64,000 bases of DNA. Source: Melioribacter roseus P3M-2 (GTDB lineage: Bacteria; Bacteroidota; Ignavibacteria; Ignavibacteriales; Melioribacteraceae). Below are positions 26,785 through 35,379 of this stretch, one piece after another. The stretch is taken from contig NC_018178.1 of assembly GCF_000279145.1 (NCBI RefSeq), positions 2,152,001-2,216,000 on the forward strand, written 5' to 3'. Each line of letters begins with the position of its first letter. Within the stretch, counting starts at the first letter, position 1. Below the pieces are notes generated by a model. The model was not told where the DNA came from and made no database searches. It saw only the letters and a list, made by a program, of their open reading frames with translations. The translations under genes were made by a program, and so were the position numbers.

Positions 26785-26788
26785 TGCG

Positions 26789-27367
26789 CTACTTTACATC
26801 TCCCCCGGAAGAGATTTTACTGAAATGGTCGAGCATGGCTTTGTATCCTCCCGCAACAAAATATTCGAGCAGTTGAACGGCTTTTTCGACCGATATATCG
26901 ATAATTTTCAGTTCATTTTCGGAAAACGGGGAAAGGACATATTCTGACAGAGTCGATTCTGCCGGGTCTCCGATTCCGAATCTTAAACGGGGAAAATTAG
27001 TTGTTTCCAGATGTTCGATTATCGATTTCAAGCCGTTGTGCCCGCCGTCGCCGCCGCTACGGCGTATGCGCAGTTTTCCGGATTCGAGATAGATATCGTC
27101 CGTAATAACGAGCATTTCTTCTGTCGGGATTTCGTAGTTGCTCAGGAGATTTTTGGCGGCGAGACCGCTCAGGTTCATAAACGTAGTCGGTTTTACCAAA
27201 ATAAAATCGGAAGACCCGATTGAGCCTTCCGATTTCAAATAGTTGTATTCGGGATTAAAATTGAGCTTTTGCAGTTTGGCAAAACGGTCAAGAACAATAA
27301 AGCCAATATTATGTCGCGTATTTTCGTATGCCTTACCCGGATTGCCGAGACCTATTACTGCGCGCAA
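26789..27367 (-). CDS. pth: Peptidyl-tRNA hydrolase
   Basis: 192 residues. Cleaves peptidyl-tRNA released from stalled ribosomes. The active site is intact: N9 in GLGNPGKAYENTRHN, the catalytic H19 and the KPTTFMNLSG segment; DDIYLESGKLRIRRSGGDGGHNGLKSI also matches. It lies seven bases after rplY and probably shares the prs-rplY-pth transcript, a common bacterial arrangement. Confidence 0.97.
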   Translation of the reverse strand: MRAVIGLGNPGKAYENTRHNIGFIVLDRFAKLQKLNFNPEYNYLKSEGSIGSSDFILVKPTTFMNLSGLAAKNLLSNYEIPTEEMLVITDDIYLESGKLRIRRSGGDGGHNGLKSIIEHLETTNFPRLRFGIGDPAESTLSEYVLSPFSENELKIIDISVEKAVQLLEYFVAGGYKAMLDHFSKISSGGDVK

Positions 27368-27374
27368 TTGAGAT

Positions 27375-28010
27375 CTATTCCTCAGTTTCCTCTGATTTGC
27401 CTTTCGAAATCACTTCGGGTTCCATTGCTTCTTCTGTCTCTTCAGCCGGCGTTTCTTCCTGAACTCTTGCATGGACTATTGAAGCTATCACAACGTCGTC
27501 ATTATGTTCGATTTTGTATTTATCCGTGACGATATCTTTAACATGTACGGATTCCCCGATTTTAAGATTTGTAATATCCACGCTAATATGTTCGGGGATA
27601 TTTCCCGGCAGACATTTAATAGTAAGTTTATGCAATAACTGCTGGAGAATGCCGCCTTCTTTTACGCCGATTGAAGCGCCTTCGAGAACAACGGGTACTT
27701 CGACCTGAATTTCGTGGTCGAGAGAAATTCCCATTATGTCGCAATGAATCATTTTGTCGGTAACGGGGTCAAATTGAACGTCTTTAACAATTGCCTTGCG
27801 GGGCTGGTCTTCATCGATAACCAGATTGATAATGTGAGTTTCTGCAGTGTAGACTAACGGTCTAAGCGCCGACTCGGTTAAATAGACAGGAATCGGTTCC
27901 TGACCGCTGACATAGAATATTCCCGGTACGTTACCTGCTTTGCGTAATTTATTCACCGCGCCTTTGGTGGTAAGTACTCTGCGTTTTGCTTTGATTGTGA
28001 GTTCTGACAT
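27375..28010 (-). CDS. rplY: 50S ribosomal protein L25 (CTC/TL5 type)
   Basis: 211 residues: N-terminal L25 domain binding 5S rRNA (about 5-95) and a C-terminal beta domain of the general-stress CTC family (100-185), followed by an acidic tail. Motifs include the GNVPGIFYVSG loop and LTESALRPLVYTAETHIINLVID. The longer form is common outside gamma-proteobacteria. It follows prs by 24 bases and precedes pth. Confidence 0.95.
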   Translation of the reverse strand: MSELTIKAKRRVLTTKGAVNKLRKAGNVPGIFYVSGQEPIPVYLTESALRPLVYTAETHIINLVIDEDQPRKAIVKDVQFDPVTDKMIHCDIMGISLDHEIQVEVPVVLEGASIGVKEGGILQQLLHKLTIKCLPGNIPEHISVDITNLKIGESVHVKDIVTDKYKIEHNDDVVIASIVHARVQEETPAEETEEAMEPEVISKGKSEETEE

Positions 28011-28034
28011 CGTTTATCACTCCTTTGTACTAAT

Positions 28035-28976
28035 TTATTTATCTTTATCTATTTCGAATAATGAACTGATCGATTCGTTTCTGTTTGACCGGATTATAGC
28101 TTCGGCAAGAAGTTCCGAAGCCGTTCTTACTTCGATTTTGTCGCATTCGCGTTTTAGCGGAATACTGTCGGTTACGTATAATTTATTCAAAGGGGACGAT
28201 TCGATTTTGGCAATGGCTTCGCCTGATAAAAGTGCGTGAGTTACCGCGCCGTAGATATTATTAGCGCCGTTGTCTTTCAGCGCTTTTACAGCCGAAACGA
28301 AAGTTCCTCCCGTATCGATTAAATCGTCAACAATAAGCACATTTTTCCCTTTCACATCTCCAATGAGGTGCATTACTTCAACCACATTGTGTTTTGGTCT
28401 TCTCTTGTCGATAACCACTAGTCCAGCGTTTAACCGGTTGGCATATGACCTTGCCAGTTTAATTCCTCCAACGTCGGGCGAAACCACTACTAAATCATCA
28501 ATTTGATTCTTGAATAAATGAGTGAAAATCGGAGACGCATATAAGTGGTCGAACGGGATATCGAAAAAGCCCTGTATCTGCGCCGCATGGAGGTCCATCG
28601 TAATTACGCGGTCGGCGCCTGCAACGGTAATCAAGTTGGCAACCAATTTTGCCGTAATTGAAACCCGAGGCTGGTCTTTTCTGTCCTGCCGCGCGTAACC
28701 GAAATAGGGCAAAACCGCAGTAACCCGTTTAGCCGACGCTCTTTTAGCGGCATCGATCATGATCAGTAATTCCATTAAATTTTCGGCAGGGGGCTGCGTC
28801 GATTGCACAATATAAACGTCCTGTCCGCGGATATTCTGGAGAAATTTCACCCAGATTTCCCCGTCGCTGAATCGCCGGATATCGATTTTACCTTCCTTTA
28901 AGTGAAGATAATTGCATATTTTTTGCGTAAGCTCCGGATTCGATGTGCCGGAAAATATTAATGGTGCGTTTTCCAA
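28035..28976 (-). CDS. prs: Ribose-phosphate pyrophosphokinase
   Basis: Transfers pyrophosphate from ATP to ribose 5-phosphate, making PRPP for nucleotide, His and Trp synthesis. 313 residues, standard length. The FSDGEIWVKF region, TMDLHAAQIQGFFDIP flexible-loop area and PRPP-binding VLIVDDLIDTGGTFV are intact. The likely first gene of the prs-rplY-pth unit. Confidence 0.97.
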   Translation of the reverse strand: MENAPLIFSGTSNPELTQKICNYLHLKEGKIDIRRFSDGEIWVKFLQNIRGQDVYIVQSTQPPAENLMELLIMIDAAKRASAKRVTAVLPYFGYARQDRKDQPRVSITAKLVANLITVAGADRVITMDLHAAQIQGFFDIPFDHLYASPIFTHLFKNQIDDLVVVSPDVGGIKLARSYANRLNAGLVVIDKRRPKHNVVEVMHLIGDVKGKNVLIVDDLIDTGGTFVSAVKALKDNGANNIYGAVTHALLSGEAIAKIESSPLNKLYVTDSIPLKRECDKIEVRTASELLAEAIIRSNRNESISSLFEIDKDK

Positions 28977-29051
28977 TTTCTCAGATTCGATTTATTCTTC
29001 TAAAACAAGCCACAAATATAATTAATTACTTAAGGTTAGTCAAACCGGGCA

Positions 29052-29711
29052 TTAACGGACTCTTTTTGTAAATAGAAAAACAATCACAGTCAGCAAAACG
29101 AAAAGCGCTGCATAGTAAATCCAGGGCGGAGTTTCTTTTAATTTAAATGGTCTGTAAGTCGCCGTAATATATTTCCCGGTTCCGATTTCGTCGAGAGTAT
29201 ACCTCCAAGTAAGTTTATTTCGAGTAATTTCGGTGGCATTGTGGTTTAAAATTTCTCCCGGCAGGTAATAGATGAACGTCAGGGAAAAATTACCGCTTTC
29301 AAATCCGAAACCGGTAGCCACAGGTTTGATAAACTGAGAAAATACTTTTGTATTGTCGTCTATTTCTTTTATGCTAAGTTTTGAATCTCTGAATACAGGC
29401 GTGGCATTGAGTGAATCGAGATTAGTAAATTCAAATTCAACCTGGGCGTGGATTGTACTGTCGTTGTAATTACGATATGTTACCACGCTGGTCAACTTAT
29501 TGAAGCCCGATGTAAATACCTTGCGCACGGAGTCCGGATTGAAAAGTCCCAACTGCTCTACGATTATCGAGTCCCTTTGAGAAGTCCATTTCATCCAATA
29601 ATGAATGAACATTTTACCCGAGCCGTCCGTTTTAATTGTAGTTACCTGGGTGTAATTGAGACACCCGGTCGTCAAGAGTGATATAAACAGGAGCGCAATG
29701 GTTTTTTTCAT
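29052..29711 (-). CDS. Membrane-anchored lipoprotein of unknown function
   Basis: 219 residues from the ATG at 29709-29711, which gives a proper lipoprotein signal (KKTIALLFISLLTTGC, lipobox LTTG-C at residue 16). The body is a beta-rich extracytoplasmic domain (VTTIKTDGSGKMFIHYWM at its start, with alternating hydrophobics), followed by a C-terminal transmembrane helix near 195-213 and a basic tail. Having both a lipid anchor and a C-terminal helix is unusual. I recognise no family. It is transcribed away from the fmdB-like gene. Confidence 0.75.
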   Translation of the reverse strand: MKKTIALLFISLLTTGCLNYTQVTTIKTDGSGKMFIHYWMKWTSQRDSIIVEQLGLFNPDSVRKVFTSGFNKLTSVVTYRNYNDSTIHAQVEFEFTNLDSLNATPVFRDSKLSIKEIDDNTKVFSQFIKPVATGFGFESGNFSLTFIYYLPGEILNHNATEITRNKLTWRYTLDEIGTGKYITATYRPFKLKETPPWIYYAALFVLLTVIVFLFTKRVR

Positions 29712-29839
29712 AAATCCGGCAATTTTTTTCAGAATCAAATATGCAAAAATTCTATCTAATAAGTATAGTGTTTTTATCGGGCAATGTTTTTATTTTTAAA
29801 AGTTAATTTCACGGATTTTATGACAAATCGGGAGTAAAT

Positions 29840-30061
29840 ATGCCAACTTACGAATATAAGTGTAATGACTGCGGTTATTTGTTTGAAGAATTTCAAAAAA
29901 TTTCAGACGAACCTCTCAGTACATGCCCAAAGTGCGGAGGCGCCGTAAAACGGCTTATCGGAGCCGGCGCTGGTCCAATCTTTAAGGGAAGCGGCTTTTA
30001 TCATACGGATTATAAAGTCAAATCCAATTCTTCGGGAAAAGACAATTCGAAAAAAGACTGA
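29840..30061 (+). CDS. FmdB-family zinc ribbon protein
   Basis: 73 residues. An N-terminal zinc ribbon with CNDC at 9-12 and CPKC at about 32-35 (MPTYEYKCNDCGYLFEEFQ), then a Gly- and Lys-rich tail. The family is named for formamidase regulators, but most members are small proteins of unknown role. A GGGAG ribosome site precedes the start. It is a single gene followed directly by a terminator. Confidence 0.93.
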   Translation: MPTYEYKCNDCGYLFEEFQKISDEPLSTCPKCGGAVKRLIGAGAGPIFKGSGFYHTDYKVKSNSSGKDNSKKD

Positions 30062-30065
30062 CGGC

Positions 30066-30098
30066 AAAGAGCTGCCTGTATAAAAGGCAGCTCTTTTT
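30066..30098 (+). terminator. Bidirectional terminator after the fmdB-like gene
   Basis: Perfect 11-base stem AAAGAGCTGCC / GGCAGCTCTTT followed by further T on the plus strand. It separates convergent genes and can serve the gluzincin-propeller gene on the minus strand as well. Confidence 0.85.
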
Positions 30099-33000
30099 AA
30101 AAGTCTAATCCGATCGATAGGTAATATCTCGGTTTGGAGAAACCTTCCAGGTTCCATTTCCAGGCAATATCAATTTTCCAAAGGAATAGCATATAAACTC
30201 TGAATCCCACGCCGGCGCCGAGCAACAGATCGTCGGTTATCAATGTTCCTTCCTGGTTACGACCGAATAATTTTAAATTGGAATTGTCCGTCCATGCAGC
30301 GCCGGCGTCGAGAAACGCAGTTCCCAAAATATTCTGGAAAAAGAGGGGAAGAGGACCCGTAAGCAGGTATCTGATAATCGGCATTCTCAATTCCAGATTC
30401 AGAAGAGAATATTTTGTGCCAATCTGCTCGGCATAATCGTAACCTCTCATCGGCATGGCGGGCGATAAAAATGCAAAATCGGAAGCCGATTGCACGGGCA
30501 CATCCTGCGTTGCGAAACTTCTGTTAATCCAGTTTTCCGTACCGCCCATAAAAAATCGCTGCGGATTGGCTCCGCCTGAATATCCGCCTGACAAACGTAT
30601 TGCAAAAGAATTGTCGAAAAAGAACCTGAAATATTTTCTGTAATCCCAGTTAATCGAATAAAAACTCTGTTTTGTATTGAAAAATCCCGTATTACCGAAT
30701 AATGTGACCGAATATCTGGCACCTTCGATCGGGGATGTGTAGCCCCATAAAGAATTGTCATGGACAAAGCTGACAGCCGGCACCGTATATGTCGATTTAT
30801 CCACCGGTTCGAAATAGTTATCCAGATTCTCAGCCGAAACGCTCATTATGCTGAGTGAACCGTCCAGTCGATAAAAACGGTTGAACGGATAACTGAACGA
30901 CGTAACCAATCCGAAATTGCGGAATCTGTATAATTCGTATCCGAAAAAGGTTGTTCGGTAAAGAAACCGCGCTGTATGAAAAGCTTCTATTCCGAAATCC
31001 ATACGCTTTTCGAGGTAATAGTATGCAAGACCGTAATCGCTGTTTTTTAAGTCGACTTGCAAACTTGTAATGCCGATCAGACGGTGATTGCCAAGCACAT
31101 CGCTGAATGAAAGAACAGTTGTGCCCAACAATCCGTAAAGCGTACTGTAGCCTGCGTTTGCGTAAATTAAATCGGGTGTGAAATTAACTTTATACCGGTT
31201 GACAAGATAATTGCCTTCGTCGTCGAGTTTTTCCGTAAATAATTTTTGCCTCATAATTACCTGCGTACTGTCGTTATTGTCGATTTGTCCGAAAACGTAT
31301 CTGCTTAAATCATAAGAGGCAGTGTCTTGATCCTCGTTTTCTTTGTACTGTCCCACAAAAAATTTGGGAGAAGTCCGCTCGTCTGCGGAATCCTGCCGGG
31401 CTTCTTCCGCTAAATTGAGAGAATCGACTGCGACGGAATCTGTCAATACAAACACGTCCTTCCTGAACAGCGATTCCATATATTTCGTCGGTTTTAACGA
31501 ATCTGCAGCTGGATTCATGTCAAAGGGATTATTCAACATAAAAAGATTATATCCCTGTTTATAGAGCGCGGTGAACACGAGTTTTTTACCGTCGTAAGAA
31601 ATGGAAGGCTGACTGATTTCGCAAAGCGAATTCGTAATCGGATAGGCTTTTATATCGACAATCGATTCGGTAGAATCCGGCACAATTTTTTTACGGTAAA
31701 TATTGTTGATACCGTTTCTGTCGGAAATGAAAAGAATTTCTTTGCCTTCGGGCGATACTTCGGGATACCTTTCGTTGCTTAAATCCCAGTCCGTAATTCT
31801 CTCAATTTTATATGAATCGACGTCGACCATGTAAATGTCGAGTTGATTGTAGTTATGACCGCTCATCATAAAATCGTCGGGAATCATATCGGGTTCTGTA
31901 AATTCCTGCCGGTCGGAAGAAAAAATTATTTTTGTGCCGTCGGGTGTCCATTTGGGATCCGTATCGCTGAATATGTCGTTGGTGACGTTTATCAGTTGTT
32001 TCTTTTCGAAGTCGTAGACGTAAATGTCGGATTGTTTTTCATTATGCGCCGAGAAGGCAATTCTGGAACCGTCGTGAGACCAGTCGACCGATTCAATGCC
32101 GGGGAGTCGGAAGGGTAGTTCTTCGGTTTCGCCCGTTTCCGTATTGATAACTGAAATTACGTCGTATCCGCTGCTCTTAGTCGAAAGCGCTATACGGATA
32201 TTATCCGGCGCCCATGTCAGTGAAGGGTACAAAATATTCAATTCTTCGAAATCCGCCGCTTTACCGCTTTCGACCACTTTCTTTATAATTTTACCTTCGA
32301 TTGCGTCCATAATATAGACATCGAGGAAAATATCTCTGTCGGAAATAAAAGCGATCTTATCGCCCTGAGGGGAAAGAGCGGGACTGGTGTTATAAAAACC
32401 GTACTGTTTCTTGTTGTCGGTTAATCTTTTGGCGAATTCGTCGGGATCTTTATAATAGGCAATATCGGGCCAATAATCTTTTTTGAGGCTTTTTTTCCAT
32501 CTTTCATTCAATTCTTCCAGGTCGATACCCAGAGAAGCTTTCATTGCCGCTTCGAGCGAGCCGAGTCCCTGAATTTTATTTATTAACTCGCCAAGTTTTT
32601 CTCTGCCGTACGTATCGGCGATATATTTAAAAACCGATTGACCGCCTCTGTAGCCGAGGTATCCGCTTAATCCCTGTATATCCGGTAATACTTCGCTGAT
32701 AATTGCATTTCTGATGAACATGTCGGTATAAGTTTCCCATCCCTGGGAAAAGTATTCGGCGGATCCTTCCATAAACCAATGCGGCAATTGGAGCGTAATT
32801 CCTTTGGAAATTATGTTTTGAATGGAGCCTCCGTAATACATATCCTGCATGACTGCGTGAACCAATTCGTGATGAATTACATGTCTGAATTTTTCGTAAG
32901 AACCTTCAAACGGAATAACGACTCTGTTTTTAAACGGCTCCGTAAAGCCTCCGACGCCCTGGCCGGTGTATTGATCGGTGACGTTGGTTTCCTGAAAATC

Positions 33001-33261
33001 GTTGTGTGAATTATAAAGTATTAATATAATCCGGTTGTTGATCTGATAATTGAAATCGTCTTCGATTCTTTTGAGCGCATCTTCCGCCGCATAAGCGGTA
33101 AATTCCGCAATTGTTTCTCCGCCGACGGCAAAATAGATGTCGAAATGTTTCGTTTGAATGTAGTACCAGTCGTATGTTTTATATTGAACCTTGTTTTGCC
33201 CGAATTGCGGGTAAACCACGGCTTGTACGAACAGCAGGAAAAAAAACATAAATTTTTTCAT
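30097..33261 (-). CDS. Gluzincin peptidase, TolB-like beta-propeller and outer-membrane barrel protein
   Basis: 1054 residues from the ATG at 33259-33261, chosen because it gives a signal peptide (KKFMFFFLLFVQAVVYPQ) and a GGAG ribosome site. A peptidase-MA-like domain (30-270) carries HELVH with zinc ligands H131 and H135, catalytic E132 and third ligand E165 in PHWFMEG. A WD40/PD40 propeller follows (about 285-590, with repeats such as GDKIAFISDRD and GTKIIFSSDRQ). The last 380 residues look like an outer-membrane barrel ending in Phe. It likely acts at the cell surface as a processing protease; its substrate is unknown. A paralogue lies at 60743. Confidence 0.82.
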   Translation of the reverse strand: MKKFMFFFLLFVQAVVYPQFGQNKVQYKTYDWYYIQTKHFDIYFAVGGETIAEFTAYAAEDALKRIEDDFNYQINNRIILILYNSHNDFQETNVTDQYTGQGVGGFTEPFKNRVVIPFEGSYEKFRHVIHHELVHAVMQDMYYGGSIQNIISKGITLQLPHWFMEGSAEYFSQGWETYTDMFIRNAIISEVLPDIQGLSGYLGYRGGQSVFKYIADTYGREKLGELINKIQGLGSLEAAMKASLGIDLEELNERWKKSLKKDYWPDIAYYKDPDEFAKRLTDNKKQYGFYNTSPALSPQGDKIAFISDRDIFLDVYIMDAIEGKIIKKVVESGKAADFEELNILYPSLTWAPDNIRIALSTKSSGYDVISVINTETGETEELPFRLPGIESVDWSHDGSRIAFSAHNEKQSDIYVYDFEKKQLINVTNDIFSDTDPKWTPDGTKIIFSSDRQEFTEPDMIPDDFMMSGHNYNQLDIYMVDVDSYKIERITDWDLSNERYPEVSPEGKEILFISDRNGINNIYRKKIVPDSTESIVDIKAYPITNSLCEISQPSISYDGKKLVFTALYKQGYNLFMLNNPFDMNPAADSLKPTKYMESLFRKDVFVLTDSVAVDSLNLAEEARQDSADERTSPKFFVGQYKENEDQDTASYDLSRYVFGQIDNNDSTQVIMRQKLFTEKLDDEGNYLVNRYKVNFTPDLIYANAGYSTLYGLLGTTVLSFSDVLGNHRLIGITSLQVDLKNSDYGLAYYYLEKRMDFGIEAFHTARFLYRTTFFGYELYRFRNFGLVTSFSYPFNRFYRLDGSLSIMSVSAENLDNYFEPVDKSTYTVPAVSFVHDNSLWGYTSPIEGARYSVTLFGNTGFFNTKQSFYSINWDYRKYFRFFFDNSFAIRLSGGYSGGANPQRFFMGGTENWINRSFATQDVPVQSASDFAFLSPAMPMRGYDYAEQIGTKYSLLNLELRMPIIRYLLTGPLPLFFQNILGTAFLDAGAAWTDNSNLKLFGRNQEGTLITDDLLLGAGVGFRVYMLFLWKIDIAWKWNLEGFSKPRYYLSIGLDF

Positions 33262-33279
33262 TGTCTCAGCTCCGGACAA

Positions 33280-35379
33280 TTAATCGATTAAAATAAAATC
33301 AATTTCGCGTTTTTCTTCATCGAGTCGAATAAGTTGCACTTTTATTTTATCTCCGAGACGAATGCTTCTGCCTGTGCGTTTTCCGATGAGCAGATAATTC
33401 TTCTCGTCGAAGATATAGTAGTCGTCTTCCATATCTCTCAATTTTATCAGGCCTTCGGCCAGGGTGTCTTTTAATTCGACGAAAATGCCGAAGTTGGTTA
33501 TACCGGATACAACTCCTTCGAATTCTTCTCCGAGTTTACCTTTCAGATACTCGATTTGTTTCAATTTAACCGACAATCTTTCGGCGCTTAATGCGTCGCG
33601 CTCTTTGGCGGAAATATGTTCGCAAATTTCCTCCAACTCGTCGATATGAAATTTTGTCTTTTTGTTTTTTAAGAAATCATAAATAAGCTTGTGCACCATC
33701 AGGTCGGCAAAACGTCTGATAGGAGAAGTAAAATGTGTGTAATATTTAAAGCCCAAACCGTAATGCCCTATATTATTGGTAGAATAGACTGCTTTAGCCA
33801 TCGATCTGATTGCGACTTCGTTTATAACCGCTTCTTCTTCGCTTCCTTTGGCTGCATCGAGAAGTTTCTGGAATTCCATCGGTTTATTTGCCGCATTGGG
33901 GTCAAAAGAATATCCGAGTGATTTGACAAATCGAGCGAATTCATTAATCTTGTCAGGGTCGGGTACGTCATGAACCCTATAAATAAACGGATACTCGTCC
34001 GATTTTTTATGACGCGACGGTTTTACGTGACGAGCTACTATCTGATTAGCAAGCAACATGAATTCTTCCACCAGATTATTGCTCTCTTTTATCTCTTTGA
34101 TAAGTATATCTACAGGTTTGCCGTTTTCATCCAGTTTAAAGACAACCTCAGGCTTGAAAAAGTTTATGCTTCCTTTCCTTATTCTTTTTTGCTTCAGTTT
34201 TTTTGCCAGTTTGTTCAGCAAAAGAAGCTCGTCTTTAAAGTCTCCTTTTCCGGTATCCAGAATTTCCTGCGCTTCGTCGTAAGTAAATCGTCGTTTGCTG
34301 TTGATGACAGTTTTAACAATTTCGTAACTCTCAATTTTTGCATTGGGAGTCATTTCAACTATTACGGAATAGGTAAGTCTGTCGGCGCCGGGATTGAGCG
34401 AGCAGATTATATTGGATAGTCTTTCCGGCAGCATCGGAATAACTTTACCTACGATATAGACGCTGTTGCCTCTTTCCAGAGCTTCATCGAACAGGAAGGA
34501 GTCGTCGTGGATGTAATGACTTACATCTGCGATATGAATGCCCACTTCGTAATTGCCGTTGGGCAGTTCTTCTACGGAAAGAGCGTCGTCGAAATCTTTC
34601 GCGTCGTCGGGATCGATCGTAAAAACGTTCTTGTTTCTGAAATCGACCCGTCTGGCAATTTCTTCCTCCGGAATTGTATCGGTTATGGAATTGGCTTCTT
34701 TGATTACTTTTTTCGGGAATTTGTATTTAAGTCCCAGCTCTCTGGCAATCGAGGCAATTTCGGTGTCGTACAGACCCGCTTTGCCCAGAACTTCAATAAC
34801 CTGTCCTTCGGGATTCAGATTGTGGGATTTCCATACGATATTTCCGACAACAACTTTATCGCCGATTTTCGCGCCTTTTAGTTTCGCCTGCGGAATGTAG
34901 ACGTCGCGGTGTATAGTCGGGTCGTCGGGTTCCACAAAAAAGAAGGAGTCGCTTTTTTTCAAAACCCCGACTATCTGATTGCGTTTCCTTTCAATAACCT
35001 TTGTAATTATTCCTTCAATATTTTTACCACGTTGCTTTTCGAGCAATTTAACCTCTACGAGATCGCCGTTCATGGCCGTATTGAGGTTTTTACCGGCGAC
35101 GAAGACGTCGTTTCTTTTAATGTTTTTCAGAATAACGAATCCGTAGGCTCCGCTGTCGACTATTTGAAGTGTGCCAACCAAATTTTGGGGTTCGGAGGAA
35201 TTGAGCAAATAGCGTTTACCCAATTTGGTTAAATATCCTTCCTCCGTAAGTTTGAATAAAATATGCTTTAATTCGGCATATTCGTGTTCAGAGGAAATAT
35301 TTAATTTTTTTGCTAGATCCTTGGCTTTAATTTTAAGCCCGGGATGCTTCTTAAAGAAGGCTTTGATTTTGTTTTTCAT
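33280..35379 (-). CDS. rnr: Ribonuclease R
   Basis: 699 residues. 3'-to-5' exoribonuclease of the RNB family that degrades structured RNA. N-terminal winged-helix domain (1-60), two cold-shock-type domains (65-220), the RNB catalytic domain with its acidic motif DPDDAKDFDD at 256-265, and a C-terminal S1 domain (about 615-695). It overlaps the end of tamB at the TAATG junction. Somewhat shorter than the E. coli enzyme, with no long basic tail. Confidence 0.96.
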   Translation of the reverse strand: MKNKIKAFFKKHPGLKIKAKDLAKKLNISSEHEYAELKHILFKLTEEGYLTKLGKRYLLNSSEPQNLVGTLQIVDSGAYGFVILKNIKRNDVFVAGKNLNTAMNGDLVEVKLLEKQRGKNIEGIITKVIERKRNQIVGVLKKSDSFFFVEPDDPTIHRDVYIPQAKLKGAKIGDKVVVGNIVWKSHNLNPEGQVIEVLGKAGLYDTEIASIARELGLKYKFPKKVIKEANSITDTIPEEEIARRVDFRNKNVFTIDPDDAKDFDDALSVEELPNGNYEVGIHIADVSHYIHDDSFLFDEALERGNSVYIVGKVIPMLPERLSNIICSLNPGADRLTYSVIVEMTPNAKIESYEIVKTVINSKRRFTYDEAQEILDTGKGDFKDELLLLNKLAKKLKQKRIRKGSINFFKPEVVFKLDENGKPVDILIKEIKESNNLVEEFMLLANQIVARHVKPSRHKKSDEYPFIYRVHDVPDPDKINEFARFVKSLGYSFDPNAANKPMEFQKLLDAAKGSEEEAVINEVAIRSMAKAVYSTNNIGHYGLGFKYYTHFTSPIRRFADLMVHKLIYDFLKNKKTKFHIDELEEICEHISAKERDALSAERLSVKLKQIEYLKGKLGEEFEGVVSGITNFGIFVELKDTLAEGLIKLRDMEDDYYIFDEKNYLLIGKRTGRSIRLGDKIKVQLIRLDEEKREIDFILID

